Shown here: one piece after another, positions 45,525-57,450 of the stretch | How positions within the stretch are numbered: position 1 is the stretch's first letter | Layout: every line of letters begins with the position of its first letter | Source of the DNA: Bordetella ansorpii | GTDB taxonomy: Bacteria > Pseudomonadota > Gammaproteobacteria > Burkholderiales > Burkholderiaceae_B | NCBI RefSeq assembly: GCF_900078705.1 | Contig: NZ_FKIF01000007.1 | Location: 868,001 to 932,000, forward strand | Length of the DNA stretch: 64,000 bases | Reading direction: 5' to 3' | Program-made: the position numbers and the translations under genes | Notes under the pieces: model-generated | Told to the model about the DNA's origin: nothing | Databases searched by the model: none | The model's input: the letters and a program-made list of their open reading frames with translations, nothing else

Positions 45525-46352
45525 ATGGCCGTCGATCACTACGAGAATTTTCCTGTCGCCTCGCTGCTGCTGCCCCGTCACCTGCGTCCCGCGGTGACGG
45601 ATATCTACCGCTACGCGCGCACCGCCGACGACATCGCCGACGAAGGCGATGATTCCGACGAACAGCGCCTGGCCAAGCTGGGCGCGCTGCGCGCCGAACT
45701 GCACCGCATCGGCGCCGAACCCGCCGCGCCCACCCGTCCCGCGCCGGAACTGGCGCACATCTTCGAGCCGCTGGCGGCCACCATCACGCGCCATCAGTTG
45801 CCCATCACCCCGTTCTTCGACCTGCTGTCCGCCTTCGAGCAGGACGTGCGGGTCAAACGCTACGAGGACTACGCCACGCTGCTGGACTACTGCTCGCGCT
45901 CGGCCAACCCCGTGGGCCGGCTGATGCTGGCCCTGTACGGCGCCGCCACGCCCGAGAACGTGCGCGATGCCGACGCCATCTGCACCGGCCTGCAACTGGT
46001 GAACTTCTGGCAGGACGTGCGGGTGGACTGGCGCAAGCAGCGCGTCTACCTGCCGCAGGAAGACCTGCGACGCCACGGGGTGTCGGAACAAGACCTCGCC
46101 ATCGGCCGCCTGACGCCCGAATGGCACGCGCTGATGGCCTTCGAGGTGGAACGCACACGGGCACTGCTACACTCCGGGGCTGCGTTGCCCCGTCGCCTGC
46201 CCGGGCGCATCGGCCTGGAACTGCGGCTGGTGGTGCAGGGCGGCCTGCGGATCCTGCAGCGCATCGAGCAAGCCCGGTACGACGTCTTCATGAACCGCCC
46301 CGAACTGGGCGCGCGCGACTGGGCCGTCATGCTGTGGCGTGCCCTAAGATGA
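45525..46352 (+). CDS. hpnC: Squalene synthase HpnC
   Basis: A 275-residue trans-prenyltransferase-like protein with YARTADDIADEGDD (Asp-rich first motif) and LVNFWQDVRVDWRKQRVYLP (second motif). In the HpnCDE route it converts presqualene diphosphate to hydroxysqualene. It is first of hpnCDE, with a 64-nt gap to hpnD. No hopene cyclase gene is in the window. Confidence 0.93.
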   Translation: MAVDHYENFPVASLLLPRHLRPAVTDIYRYARTADDIADEGDDSDEQRLAKLGALRAELHRIGAEPAAPTRPAPELAHIFEPLAATITRHQLPITPFFDLLSAFEQDVRVKRYEDYATLLDYCSRSANPVGRLMLALYGAATPENVRDADAICTGLQLVNFWQDVRVDWRKQRVYLPQEDLRRHGVSEQDLAIGRLTPEWHALMAFEVERTRALLHSGAALPRRLPGRIGLELRLVVQGGLRILQRIEQARYDVFMNRPELGARDWAVMLWRALR

Positions 46353-46416
46353 ACAACCCCACCCGTCAGCCAGCGCGGCATCGGCGCAAGATGCAGGCAG
46401 ACGGGCGAGCAACGAC

Positions 46417-47280
46417 ATGAACCCTGACGAATACTGCCAGGAAAAGGCCGCCAAGAGCGGCTCCAGTTTCTACTACGCCTTCCTGTTCCTGCCCCCGGAG
46501 CGGCGGCGCGCCATCACGGCCCTGTACGCCTTCTGCCGCGAGGTCGACGACGTGGTCGACGAGGCCAAGGAGGAATCCGTGGCCCGCATCAAGCTGGCCT
46601 GGTGGCGCACCCAGGTCGACCAGATGTTCGCGGGCAAGCCCGAGCACCCCGTCACGCTGGCGCTGCAGCCGCACCTGGAATCCTGTGGCATCACCCGCGA
46701 GCGGCTCATCGCCGTGATCGACGGCATGCAGATGGACCTGGACCAGAGCCGCTACCTGGACTGGCCCGGCCTGCGCAAGTACTGCTGGCACGTGGCCGGC
46801 GTGGTGGGCGAGCTGTCGGCCGGCGTGTTCGGCTACACCGACCCGCGCACCCTGGAATACGCCGGCAAGCTCGGGCTGGCCTTCCAGATGACCAACATCA
46901 TCCGCGACGTCGGCGACGACGCGCGGCGCGGCCGCATCTACCTGCCCGTCGACGAACTGCAGCAGTTCGAAGTGAAGGCCGCCGACATCCTCAATGGCGT
47001 TTACTCCGAACGCTTCACCGCGCTGATGCGCTTCCAGGCCGACCGCGCGCGCCAGCTGTATCGCGAAGCCATGACCACCCTGCCCGAAGGCGACCGCCGC
47101 GCGCAGCGGCCCGGCCTGATGATGGCGGCGATCTACTACGCCCTGCTGGACGAGATCGAACACGACAACTGGCAGGTGCTGCACCAGCGCATCTCGCTAA
47201 CCCCCTTGCGCAAGCTGATGCTGGCCTGGCGGGTGTGGGTGGGCGGCGGCCGCGGCCTGGTGCGCCGCCTGTCGCTATGA
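46417..47280 (+). CDS. hpnD: Presqualene diphosphate synthase HpnD
   Basis: A 287-residue protein with CREVDDVVDEA (first Asp-rich motif) and FQMTNIIRDVGDDARRGRIY (second). It condenses two farnesyl diphosphates to presqualene diphosphate. The hpnE ATG overlaps its stop (ATGA). Confidence 0.95.
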   Translation: MNPDEYCQEKAAKSGSSFYYAFLFLPPERRRAITALYAFCREVDDVVDEAKEESVARIKLAWWRTQVDQMFAGKPEHPVTLALQPHLESCGITRERLIAVIDGMQMDLDQSRYLDWPGLRKYCWHVAGVVGELSAGVFGYTDPRTLEYAGKLGLAFQMTNIIRDVGDDARRGRIYLPVDELQQFEVKAADILNGVYSERFTALMRFQADRARQLYREAMTTLPEGDRRAQRPGLMMAAIYYALLDEIEHDNWQVLHQRISLTPLRKLMLAWRVWVGGGRGLVRRLSL

Positions 47281-48620
47281 AGGCCGCGATCATCGGCGGC
47301 GGCTGGGCCGGCCTGGCCGCGGCGGCGGCGCTGCGCGACGCAGGCGCGGCCGTCACCGTCTTCGAAGCCGGCCGTACGCCGGGCGGCCGGGCGCGCCGCG
47401 TGGTGCACCCGGAATTCGGCGATGGCCTGGACAACGGCCAGCACATCCTGCTGGGCGCCTATACGCAGACCCTGGCGCTGATGCGCCGCCTGGGCCGCAA
47501 CCCCGATGCCCTGCTGATGCGCCGGCCCCTGCGGCTGGCCAGCCTGGACGGCACGTTCCGCCTGTCCGCCGCGCGCCTGCCCGCGCCGTGGCACGCCGCG
47601 CTGGCATTGCTGACCGCGCGTGGCATGGGCTGGCGCGACAAGCTGGCCGCCCTGCGCATGATGAACACGCTGCGCCGCGATGGCTGGCAGGTCCCGGCCG
47701 AATGGACGGTGGGCCGCCTGCTGAGCCACCACGCGCAGACCGCCGATCTGACCCGGCGGGTCTGGGAGCCCCTGTGCCTGGCCGCGCTGAACACCCCGCC
47801 CGCCCTGGCCAGCGCCGCGCTGTTCGTGCGCGTGCTGAAGGACAGCCTGGTCGGCGGCCTGCGCGACAGCGACATCCTGCTGCCCTGTGTGGACCTGTCC
47901 GCGCTGTGGCCCGATGCGGCGGCGCGCCAGGTCACGATGCGCTATGGCAGCACCGTGCGCCAGCTCGATCCGTCCGACCGGTGGGTGGACGTCAACGGCG
48001 AGCGTTTCGACGCCGCCGTGCTGGCCGTGCCGCCCCTGGTGGCGGCGCGCCTTTTGGGCAACGCGCTGCGCGAGACCGGCTCGCAGGCCCTGCTGAAGGC
48101 GCTGCAGGCTTTCGACTACATGCCGATCGCCACGCTGAACCTGCGGCTGGCGCAGCCCTGGCCGCTGCCCGAACCCATGATGATGCTGCGCGAGGACGCC
48201 ACGCGCGGCCATGCCGGCCAATGGCTGTTCGACCGTTCGCGGCTGACCGGCGGCGGCCAGGGCGCCGAACTGGCTGTGGTCGTCAGCGCCGCGGCCGGGC
48301 TGGCCGATGCGGACCGCGACACGATCATCGCGGACCTGGTCGAGCAGGTCCGCGAACAGGCGGCCCGCCATCCCGGCGGCCTGCCGCCGATGCCCGCCGT
48401 GGAACTGGCCGAACTGTTCATCGAGAAGCGCGCCACCTTCGCCGCCGTGCCGAACCGCGCCCGGCCCCTGAACCACACACCGTGGCGCACGCTGGCCCTG
48501 GCCGGCGACTGGACCGACACGGGCTATCCCGGCGTGCTGGAAGGCGCGGTGCGCAGCGGCCTGCAGGCCGCGCGCGTGCTGCAGGCCGGCGCCGCGGGCG
48601 GGCCGACGTCGCACGTGTAG
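47277..48620 (+). CDS. hpnE: Hydroxysqualene dehydroxylase HpnE
   Basis: A 447-residue flavoprotein with the N-terminal dinucleotide-binding motif GGGWAGLAAA and the amine-oxidase-type C-terminal motif LALAGDWTDTGYPGVLEGAV. It reduces hydroxysqualene to squalene, completing the HpnCDE pathway. Translationally coupled to hpnD. Confidence 0.95.
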   Translation: MKAAIIGGGWAGLAAAAALRDAGAAVTVFEAGRTPGGRARRVVHPEFGDGLDNGQHILLGAYTQTLALMRRLGRNPDALLMRRPLRLASLDGTFRLSAARLPAPWHAALALLTARGMGWRDKLAALRMMNTLRRDGWQVPAEWTVGRLLSHHAQTADLTRRVWEPLCLAALNTPPALASAALFVRVLKDSLVGGLRDSDILLPCVDLSALWPDAAARQVTMRYGSTVRQLDPSDRWVDVNGERFDAAVLAVPPLVAARLLGNALRETGSQALLKALQAFDYMPIATLNLRLAQPWPLPEPMMMLREDATRGHAGQWLFDRSRLTGGGQGAELAVVVSAAAGLADADRDTIIADLVEQVREQAARHPGGLPPMPAVELAELFIEKRATFAAVPNRARPLNHTPWRTLALAGDWTDTGYPGVLEGAVRSGLQAARVLQAGAAGGPTSHV

Positions 48621-48674
48621 GAAGGACGGCCGCGCCCGTTCCCTCGGGGCGGCCAGGGCCGGCCGCCGCCCCTC

Positions 48675-49058
48675 TCAGCGCAGCGCGTGCACCGTCGCCA
48701 ATCCCAACGCCGTCAGGCACAGCGATCCCGTCAGGCTGAGGGCCGCGTAGCCCAGCGCGGTCGCATAAGCCCCCCGCTGCAGCATGTCCACCGTCTCCGC
48801 CGAAAAGGTGGAGAACGTGGTCAGCCCCCCCAGGAACCCCGTGATGACCGCCAGCCGCACCCAGGCGGGCCATTCGGGATGCGCGGCGATCACCGCCACC
48901 AGCACGCCGATCAGGTAGCCGCCGGCCAGGTTGGCCGCCAGCGTGCCCCATGGCCAGCCCGCCACGTTGAAGCGCAGTCCCAGCAGCCAGCGCAACCAGG
49001 CGCCCGCCGCGGCGCCCAGGCCGATGGCAAGGAAATTGAGGGGAAGCAGAGGGGTCAT
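48675..49058 (-). CDS. crcB: Fluoride ion channel CrcB/Fluc
   Basis: A 127-residue protein with four membrane helices and the Fluc signature GFLGGLTTFSTFSAE. It exports fluoride as an antiparallel dimer. The start MTPLLPLNFLAIGLGAAAGA is chosen because the upstream frame has no membrane character. A terminator lies 68 nt upstream. I could not find a fluoride riboswitch consensus. Confidence 0.93.
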   Translation of the reverse strand: MTPLLPLNFLAIGLGAAAGAWLRWLLGLRFNVAGWPWGTLAANLAGGYLIGVLVAVIAAHPEWPAWVRLAVITGFLGGLTTFSTFSAETVDMLQRGAYATALGYAALSLTGSLCLTALGLATVHALR

Positions 49059-49125
49059 GGATCGCGAGGCACAGGCCAATGGGAAAAGAGCCACATCGTA
49101 GCGCGCCGCTGCGGCGGTCCCAAGC

Positions 49126-49158
49126 AAAAAGCCCCTCGATGGGGTGTCGAAGGGCTTT
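49126..49158 (-). terminator. Intrinsic terminator between clpB and crcB
   Basis: AAAGCCCCTCGA pairs with TCGAAGGGCTTT (one mismatch, 7-nt loop); on the minus strand it is followed by TTTTT. It may end clpB transcription or attenuate crcB. Confidence 0.75.
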
Positions 49159-49233
49159 GCTTTGCGACTGGGCGATCCCATTCTCTGTCGATGGGCGAGT
49201 GCTGCTGGGGATGAGGTCGTTCGTTCTTGAGAC

Positions 49234-49361
49234 GTCGCCCTCGCTGCCGTGGGCCCGGCCGGCCAAGTCAGTCGGCTCGGGCGCGCCACCGGGCGCCCTC
49301 GGCCGCTACGCGGCTACCCTCCTTCCAATTGGCCGGCCGGGCCCACGGCAGCAAGGGCGAC
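49234..49361. repeat. 128-bp palindromic repeat, copy A
   Basis: Arms of 33 nt (49234-49266 and 49329-49361) pair with one mismatch, including 24 uninterrupted pairs around CTGCCGTGGGCCCGGCCGG. The 62-nt centre contains CTCGGGCGCGCCAC and GGCGCCCTCGGCC, and is related in inverted orientation to the centre of copy B. Confidence 0.9.
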
Positions 49362-49434
49362 TCACAGCCTCTTCCATCGTCCCCTTCCCCTCCATCAACA
49401 GGGCGCAGAGGCACACCGACCTAAGACGGCGAGA

Positions 49435-49565
49435 GTCCCGTGGGGCCGGGAGGCCGCGCCGGCCAATTGGAGGAGGGGAAGCCCCGCGCAAGCGGGGCCG
49501 AGGGCGCCTCGTGGCGCGCCCGAGCCCGACGACTTGGCCGGCGCGGCCTCCCGGCCCCATGGGAC
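49435..49565. repeat. 131-bp palindromic repeat, copy B (inverted)
   Basis: Arms of 32 nt (49435-49466 and 49534-49565) pair with one mismatch, with 26 uninterrupted pairs beginning TGGGGCCGGGAGGCCGCG. The loop reads as the reverse complement of copy A (GCCGAGGGCGCC, GTGGCGCGCCCGAG), with an extra GC hairpin. The 73 bp between the copies hold no gene. Confidence 0.9.
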
Positions 49566-49589
49566 GCCCTACGAAGAGATGATCTCCCC

Positions 49590-52190
<2,601 letters not shown>

Positions 52191-52311
52191 GGTGTCGGTT
52201 GGCAATTTGGGGCTCGCCGACGGTGGCGAACCGATGATATGAATGTGCGGACGCACCCGGCGATTTCAATACCCGCCCGTGCCCCCCACCCTCACACGAC
52301 CTGCACGACCT

Positions 52312-52773
52312 ATGCACACCAGCATATACGTATTCGTCTACGGCACGCTACGCCGGGGCGAAATCAACGACCTGGCCCGCGCGGCCGAACGGGCCGGCCT
52401 GCCGGCGCCACGCAACGCCGGTCCGGGCCGCGTGCCGGGCCGGCTGGTCGATTTCGGCGATTGGCCGGGCCTGCTGCCCCCGGCGGCCGGCGCCGATGCG
52501 CGCCCCATCCTGGGCGAGCTCTACCAGGTAACGCCCGAACTGCTGGCCCTGATGGACCAGATCGAGGAATACACGCCCCACGCGCCCTGCTGCTTCGTGC
52601 GCGCCGATACGCTGGCCCACACCGCCAGCGGCGCCATCGCCTGCCAGTATTACCCCATCGACCCCGCCTTTCGCGGCCAGGCGCCCGACATCGACGAGGA
52701 CGACTGGGTGGCCTACCGCCTGAGCCGCGACGCGGCCCGGCCCGCGGGCACGCGGGCTGCCAAAGGCCGCTGA
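52312..52773 (+). CDS. GGCT/AIG2-like gamma-glutamylcyclotransferase family protein
   Basis: A 153-residue protein with the signature VFVYGTLRRGEINDL (YGTLR) and the central GELYQVTPELLALMDQIEEY segment. The family includes gamma-glutamylcyclotransferases and gamma-glutamylamine cyclotransferases; the substrate cannot be assigned. Divergent from clpB. Confidence 0.85.
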   Translation: MHTSIYVFVYGTLRRGEINDLARAAERAGLPAPRNAGPGRVPGRLVDFGDWPGLLPPAAGADARPILGELYQVTPELLALMDQIEEYTPHAPCCFVRADTLAHTASGAIACQYYPIDPAFRGQAPDIDEDDWVAYRLSRDAARPAGTRAAKGR

Positions 52774-52926
52774 CGGAAGGCGGGCCACGAGGGGCGCCGA
52801 CGCGGCGCGCGCGACTTGGCGTGGCAGCGGCGCGTCATGCCGCTGACACACGATTCGCGGCCGGGCGTACGCTTACAATGGCGCGGCCGCCGTGGCCCTG
52901 CTGGCCCGCGTTTCCAAAGGATTGCA

Positions 52927-54126
52927 ATGCCGCAGCGGGTTTTTCCGATGCTCGACCAGCCCACGCGCGCGCCTCGCCGCGCGGGCGCCCTGGCCCTGGC
53001 GGCGATCCTGGCCGCCGCCATGGCGCCCGGCGCCGCGCTGGCCGCCCAGCCGCTGCCGCAAGACCCCTACATCGAACACCTGCCGCCCCCGCCGCGCGCC
53101 GCCCCCAAGTGGCGCCGCGTCGAGCTCGGCGCGCCCGGCAAGCGCTATCCCTTTCCCGTCTATGCCAGCCGCCGGCTGGACCAGCCCGCGCAGTTGCGCA
53201 AGGTGCGCCGCGTGGTGATCGTGGTGCACGACGACCGGCGCGATGCCGCGCGCGCCTACGAGTCCGCTTCCGACCTGTATGCCGGCAACCGCGACCGGGC
53301 CGACGACACGCTGGTGCTCGCCCCCAAGTTTCCCAGCGCCGTCGACGCGGGCTTCAGCGGCCTGCCCGCCTGGCGGCGCGGCGACTGGAAAGACGGCCAG
53401 CCCAGCGCCGCGCAGCGAGGCCGCCCGGGGCCGGTGGGCGCCTTCCAGGTGCTGGACGACCTGCTGCGCGACCTGTCCGCCCCGGGCCGGCTGCCGCTGC
53501 TGCATGAGGTCGTGCTGGCCGGCCACGGCAGCGGCGGCCAGATGGTGCAGCGCTACGCCGTGCTGAACAATATCGACGAAGGCCTGCGCGCGGCGGGCAT
53601 CGCGATGACCTACGTGGTGTCCAACGCCGACTCGTACCTGTACCTGACGCCGGACCGGGCACGCGCCGATGGCCGGGGCTTCGCCCGCTACGAACGCGGC
53701 ATCTGCCCCACCTACGACCAGTACCGCTACGGCCTGGACAATCTGCCGCCCGCGCTGGGCAAGCCCGACCGCGCCCGCCTGGCCGCCCGCTATGCCGCGC
53801 GCAGCGTCACCTATCTGTTCGGCAGCGCCGACAACAATCCCGAGCAGCCCGGCCTGGACAAGACCTGCGGCGCCGAGGCGCAGGGCGCGACCCGGCTGGC
53901 GCGCGGCCTGAACTACTGGCGCTACGACACGCGCGACAGCCTGCGCGTGGCGCCGCTGACGCATCGCGCCTTCGAGGTCGGCAACGCCGGCCACGGCAAC
54001 GCCGACCTGTACGGTTCGGTTTGCGGGGTGCAGGCGCTGATGGGCGCGGGAGCCATCCCGGCGCCGAACGCCGCCTCGTGCACCGCGCTCAAGGGAATCG
54101 AACCTAGGCGCGCCGCGCACCCGTAA
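52927..54126 (+). CDS. Secreted alpha/beta-hydrolase-like protein
   Basis: A 399-residue protein with a signal peptide (LALAAILAAAMAPGAALAA). The mature part shows VVIVVHDDRRDA after a beta-strand, and LAGHGSGGQMVQRYA, a G-x-S-x-G nucleophile elbow with Ser in GHGSGG, then a C-terminal FEVGNAGHGNADLYGS with a possible catalytic His. It is probably a periplasmic or secreted esterase-type enzyme. AAAGGA lies before the ATG. Its 3' end overlaps the convergent ferredoxin gene by 23 nt. Confidence 0.75.
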   Translation: MPQRVFPMLDQPTRAPRRAGALALAAILAAAMAPGAALAAQPLPQDPYIEHLPPPPRAAPKWRRVELGAPGKRYPFPVYASRRLDQPAQLRKVRRVVIVVHDDRRDAARAYESASDLYAGNRDRADDTLVLAPKFPSAVDAGFSGLPAWRRGDWKDGQPSAAQRGRPGPVGAFQVLDDLLRDLSAPGRLPLLHEVVLAGHGSGGQMVQRYAVLNNIDEGLRAAGIAMTYVVSNADSYLYLTPDRARADGRGFARYERGICPTYDQYRYGLDNLPPALGKPDRARLAARYAARSVTYLFGSADNNPEQPGLDKTCGAEAQGATRLARGLNYWRYDTRDSLRVAPLTHRAFEVGNAGHGNADLYGSVCGVQALMGAGAIPAPNAASCTALKGIEPRRAAHP

Positions 54127-54514
54127 GATTGGTCGACGGCGGACGCGGCACCAACACGCTGGCCTTGGGCGCCGACAGCACCACGTCGCTTTCCGGCACG
54201 GCCACGCACGGCAGGATCCAGCCTTCGGCCTGCTCGTCAGAGTCCACACCCGGCCATTCGGTGTCGTACCGCACCTTGCCTTCAAGCATGATGCACATGC
54301 AGGTCCGGCACGTGCCGTTGCGGCAGGAACTGCGCAGACGGATGCCCGCCTTGGCGGCCGCCTGAAGCAGCGTGCTGGTGGACGGACAGGCATAACGCCA
54401 GCCGCTGGGCCGAAGCTCGACGCTGTAGACCGGCCCCGAACCGGGCGCGCCGTCCGGGCCATGCGCGCCCGCAGGCGGAAAGTCCGCCCCCTCGCCAGCG
54501 TCCGCGTCACGCAT
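54104..54514 (-). CDS. 2Fe-2S ferredoxin-like protein
   Basis: A 136-residue protein with plant-type ferredoxin cysteines (SSCRNGTCRTCMC and a later LPC). The N-terminus before the fold (about residues 1-28) is Gly/Pro-rich. Its ATG overlaps the nudF stop by 8 nt, so the two are co-transcribed. It could pass electrons to an oxygenase or reductase encoded elsewhere. Confidence 0.85.
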   Translation of the reverse strand: MRDADAGEGADFPPAGAHGPDGAPGSGPVYSVELRPSGWRYACPSTSTLLQAAAKAGIRLRSSCRNGTCRTCMCIMLEGKVRYDTEWPGVDSDEQAEGWILPCVAVPESDVVLSAPKASVLVPRPPSTNLTGARRA

Positions 54515-55085
54515 CGCGCCACTCCAGCGCCCACGCGCCGCTGCGCACGTTCTGCAGCCACAGCATGCAGGTCAGCGTCTTGGTGTCGGTGACGCGGCCC
54601 TGCCGGCAGGCTTGCGCCAGTTCGTCCACGTCGACCGCGACCACGTCCAGGAACTCGTCCTCGTCCAGTTGCCGTGGCCCGGCCGTCAGGCCGCGCGCGA
54701 AGAAGATGTGGATGATCTCGGTGGAGTAGGCGATGGCCAGGTGCAGGTGGCCGGCACGGGCCCACTGTGCGCCCGTATAGCCGGTTTCCTCGAACAGCTC
54801 GCGTTTGGCGCAGGCCAGGGGATCCTCGCCCGGATCGAGCTTGCCCGCCGGGAATTCGGTCATCACCTGGCCGATGGGATAGCGGAACTGGCGCTCGACC
54901 AGCACGCGTCCATCGTCCAGCAGGGGAATGACGACCACGGCGCCCGGGTGCACCACGTACTCGCGCGTGGCCTCGCGCCCGCTGGGCAGGCGCACCGTAT
55001 CGCGGCGGACCTTCAGGAAACTGCCGTCGCAGATCAATTCGCTCTGCAAGCGGGTTTCGATGAGGTGGGTATCGTCTTGGCTCAT
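54507..55085 (-). CDS. nudF: ADP-ribose pyrophosphatase (Nudix)
   Basis: A 192-residue Nudix hydrolase. The Nudix box is GKLDPGEDPLACAKRELFEE followed by TG, the standard G-x5-E-x7-REUxEExGU pattern. Sequence around the box matches NudF-type ADP-ribose hydrolases. Overlaps the ferredoxin gene start. Confidence 0.88.
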   Translation of the reverse strand: MSQDDTHLIETRLQSELICDGSFLKVRRDTVRLPSGREATREYVVHPGAVVVIPLLDDGRVLVERQFRYPIGQVMTEFPAGKLDPGEDPLACAKRELFEETGYTGAQWARAGHLHLAIAYSTEIIHIFFARGLTAGPRQLDEDEFLDVVAVDVDELAQACRQGRVTDTKTLTCMLWLQNVRSGAWALEWRDA

Positions 55086-55217
55086 GGCGGGTACGGCGGC
55101 GGGATCCGGAAGCGAGCCAGCTTACCACCGCACGGGCGGCGGCTTCGTGACGCCCCCGTGCCCGGCAAGGCCCCGGTCCCACGCACCGGGCCGGCCGGCC
55201 CGTGGACCTGTCCGCCC

Positions 55218-55547
55218 TCAGCGCGGCTGGCGACGCGCCTCGAGTTCCTTCAGACACGTGGCCACGCCGATGCGCATCTGCTGGCTGTCGACGGCGGCGC
55301 GGTCCGACACGGTGCGGCAGCGCTGATACTCGTCCAGGCTCTCGGGCGTGTCGCGCACGACCACGGGCTGGCTGGCCGGGGGCACGGCCATGGCGGCTCC
55401 GGGCGTCTCGGTGATGCGCAACGTGGACGGCGGCGAGGCGCTGCCCGGCGTCGAGGGAAAGTTGTACTGCTGGACCGGCTGCGCCAGCGCGGCGCAGGAC
55501 AGGACGGAGAAACCCAGCGCGGCGAGCGCTTGCATGCGTATGTTCAT
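55218..55547 (-). CDS. Small secreted protein of unknown function
   Basis: A 109-residue protein with signal peptide (MQALAALGFSVLSCAALAQ, likely cleavage after ALA). The mature part is Pro/Ser-rich and has two cysteines (YQRCRT and VATCLKE) that may form a disulfide. No family recognised. Confidence 0.6.
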   Translation of the reverse strand: MNIRMQALAALGFSVLSCAALAQPVQQYNFPSTPGSASPPSTLRITETPGAAMAVPPASQPVVVRDTPESLDEYQRCRTVSDRAAVDSQQMRIGVATCLKELEARRQPR

Positions 55548-55691
55548 GGAACCACCTCGGAAACGGCGCGGCTGCCGCGACAGGGCGAGCCGCCGCGGCT
55601 ATGGTAGTCGCCCGCGGCGGCCCAGGGCGTGTCCAACCGCAACAGAGCGTACGTGGTACAAGCAGGAGCATCCCATCGCCTGGAGCCGCCC

Positions 55692-57437
55692 GTGATCCTG
55701 CTGGACACCGTCTTCGACCGCACCCTCGACGCCTGGGTGCGGGAATTCTCCGCCCCCGAGTGGCGCGGCGCCCACGTGGAAGGCTGGCTGTTCGAAGGCC
55801 CCGAGGCGCGCCGCTCGGCGCAGGCCACGCTGGCCCGGGCCGGCGTCACCGCGCACCTGCGCAGTGCCTACAAGCCGCTGTTGCACCACGTACTTGAGGA
55901 AGTCGACCCCGCCGGCCTGCGGCGGATCGCGGTGCGCTATCCGGTGCATCCCCAGGCCGCGCCCAATCGCTACACCCTGGAGGCGTATCCGCTGGCGGAT
56001 CTGCTGCCCGGCGTGGCCGTGTCCTTCATGGCGGGCGAGGCCGAGCTGCTGGATCCCATGCCGCGCTACGCCATCACCCTGCACTATGCCGATGGCCGGG
56101 AACGGGAGCAGGACGTGGCGGCGCCGAACCTGCTGCAAGACACGCCCGAGGGCCCCGCTTTGTCGCCGACCGGCTGGCTGCGGGTACGCGATGCCGATGG
56201 CGAACGGGTGCGCGACGCCGCCTGGCGCACCGAGTACCAGGCCGTCCACGACGCCGCGTTGTCCTGCGTGCGCGGCCAGACATGGCATCGCGGCGAACCC
56301 TTTTTCGAACGGCTGTCGCTGCGCATCGACATCCCCGCCATCGAATTCGCCCTGGACCGTGACGAAGACCTGCTGAGCACCTGCGAGGCGCTGCACGAAG
56401 ACCTGTATTTCTCGCTGCTGGAACACTTCCAGCGCCTGTCGGGCCGCCCCCCCGGCGATCGCGGCCTGCAACCCGGCCAGATCGTGCCGGACGTCCGGCC
56501 GCACGAGGGCCCGGCGCGGCTGCGCATCGCCGCCGAACCCTTCCCGGATGCGGCGACCGCCGCGCCGCGGGTGCCGGAGGAACCGCTGGCCCAGGCGGAC
56601 GCGCCGCTCGCGCCCGCGCTGATCGCCGGCCACCTCGCCGCCCTGGGCGGCGAGCCGTTCCGCGCCACGTCCCGGCAGGGCCGCCCCGTGCACGGTGCGT
56701 ACTTCAGCGGCGCCGGCCCCGCCGTGCTGATCTCGGCCGGCCAGCATGCCAATGAAACCTCCGGCGTGGTGGGCGCCCTGCGCGCGGCCCAGTCGCTTCG
56801 GCAGGCGGGCGATGCGCATTTCGCGCTGATCCCGTCGGAAAATCCCGACGGCTATGCGCTGCACCAGGAACTCTGTGCGATCCATCCGCGCCACATGCAC
56901 CATGCCGCGCGCTACAGCGCACTGGGCGACGACGTCGCGTACCGCGAGAGAGCGCCGCGCTACGAGCAGCAGGCCCGCATGGACGCCCTGGCCATCAGCG
57001 GCGCGCAACTGCACATCAACCTGCACGGCTACCCGGCCCACGAATGGACCCGGCCCCTGTCCGGCTACCTGCCGCGCCACTTCGAACGGTGGACGCTGCC
57101 CAAGGGTTTTTTCCTGGTCATGCGCCACCACGCCGGCCGCCGCAAGCAGGCCGAACGCCTGATCGAAGGCGTGACCGCCCGCCTGGCGCAATTGCCCGGC
57201 CTGCTGGCATTCAATGCGCGGCAAACCGCCCTGTTCGAGGCCCACGCGGGCCAGCGCGGCTTCGAAACGGTCAATGGCATCGCCGTGACCATCGCGGAAA
57301 GCGGCCTCGAACTGGCGCCGTTGGCCCTGCTGACGGAATTTCCCGACGAAACCATCTACGGCGAACGCTTCCGCTTCGCGCACACCGTGCAGCAGGCCAC
57401 CGTGCTGGCGGCCGTGCAGGTCTACCGGGACGGCTAG
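55692..57437 (+). CDS. M14-like zinc carboxypeptidase family protein
   Basis: A GTG start with GGAG 6 nt upstream gives 581 residues (MILLDTVFDRTLDAWVREFS); the upstream frame has no better signal. The C-terminal 260 residues hold the M14 zinc signature H352-A-N-E355 (SAGQHANETSG) and a third His in NLHGYPAHEW (H445). The N-terminal 330 residues are not recognised. No signal peptide is seen, so it is probably cytoplasmic. It may cleave a peptide, acyl-amino acid or peptidoglycan fragment. Confidence 0.8.
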   Translation: MILLDTVFDRTLDAWVREFSAPEWRGAHVEGWLFEGPEARRSAQATLARAGVTAHLRSAYKPLLHHVLEEVDPAGLRRIAVRYPVHPQAAPNRYTLEAYPLADLLPGVAVSFMAGEAELLDPMPRYAITLHYADGREREQDVAAPNLLQDTPEGPALSPTGWLRVRDADGERVRDAAWRTEYQAVHDAALSCVRGQTWHRGEPFFERLSLRIDIPAIEFALDRDEDLLSTCEALHEDLYFSLLEHFQRLSGRPPGDRGLQPGQIVPDVRPHEGPARLRIAAEPFPDAATAAPRVPEEPLAQADAPLAPALIAGHLAALGGEPFRATSRQGRPVHGAYFSGAGPAVLISAGQHANETSGVVGALRAAQSLRQAGDAHFALIPSENPDGYALHQELCAIHPRHMHHAARYSALGDDVAYRERAPRYEQQARMDALAISGAQLHINLHGYPAHEWTRPLSGYLPRHFERWTLPKGFFLVMRHHAGRRKQAERLIEGVTARLAQLPGLLAFNARQTALFEAHAGQRGFETVNGIAVTIAESGLELAPLALLTEFPDETIYGERFRFAHTVQQATVLAAVQVYRDG

Positions 57438-57450
57438 GAACGAGGATATT

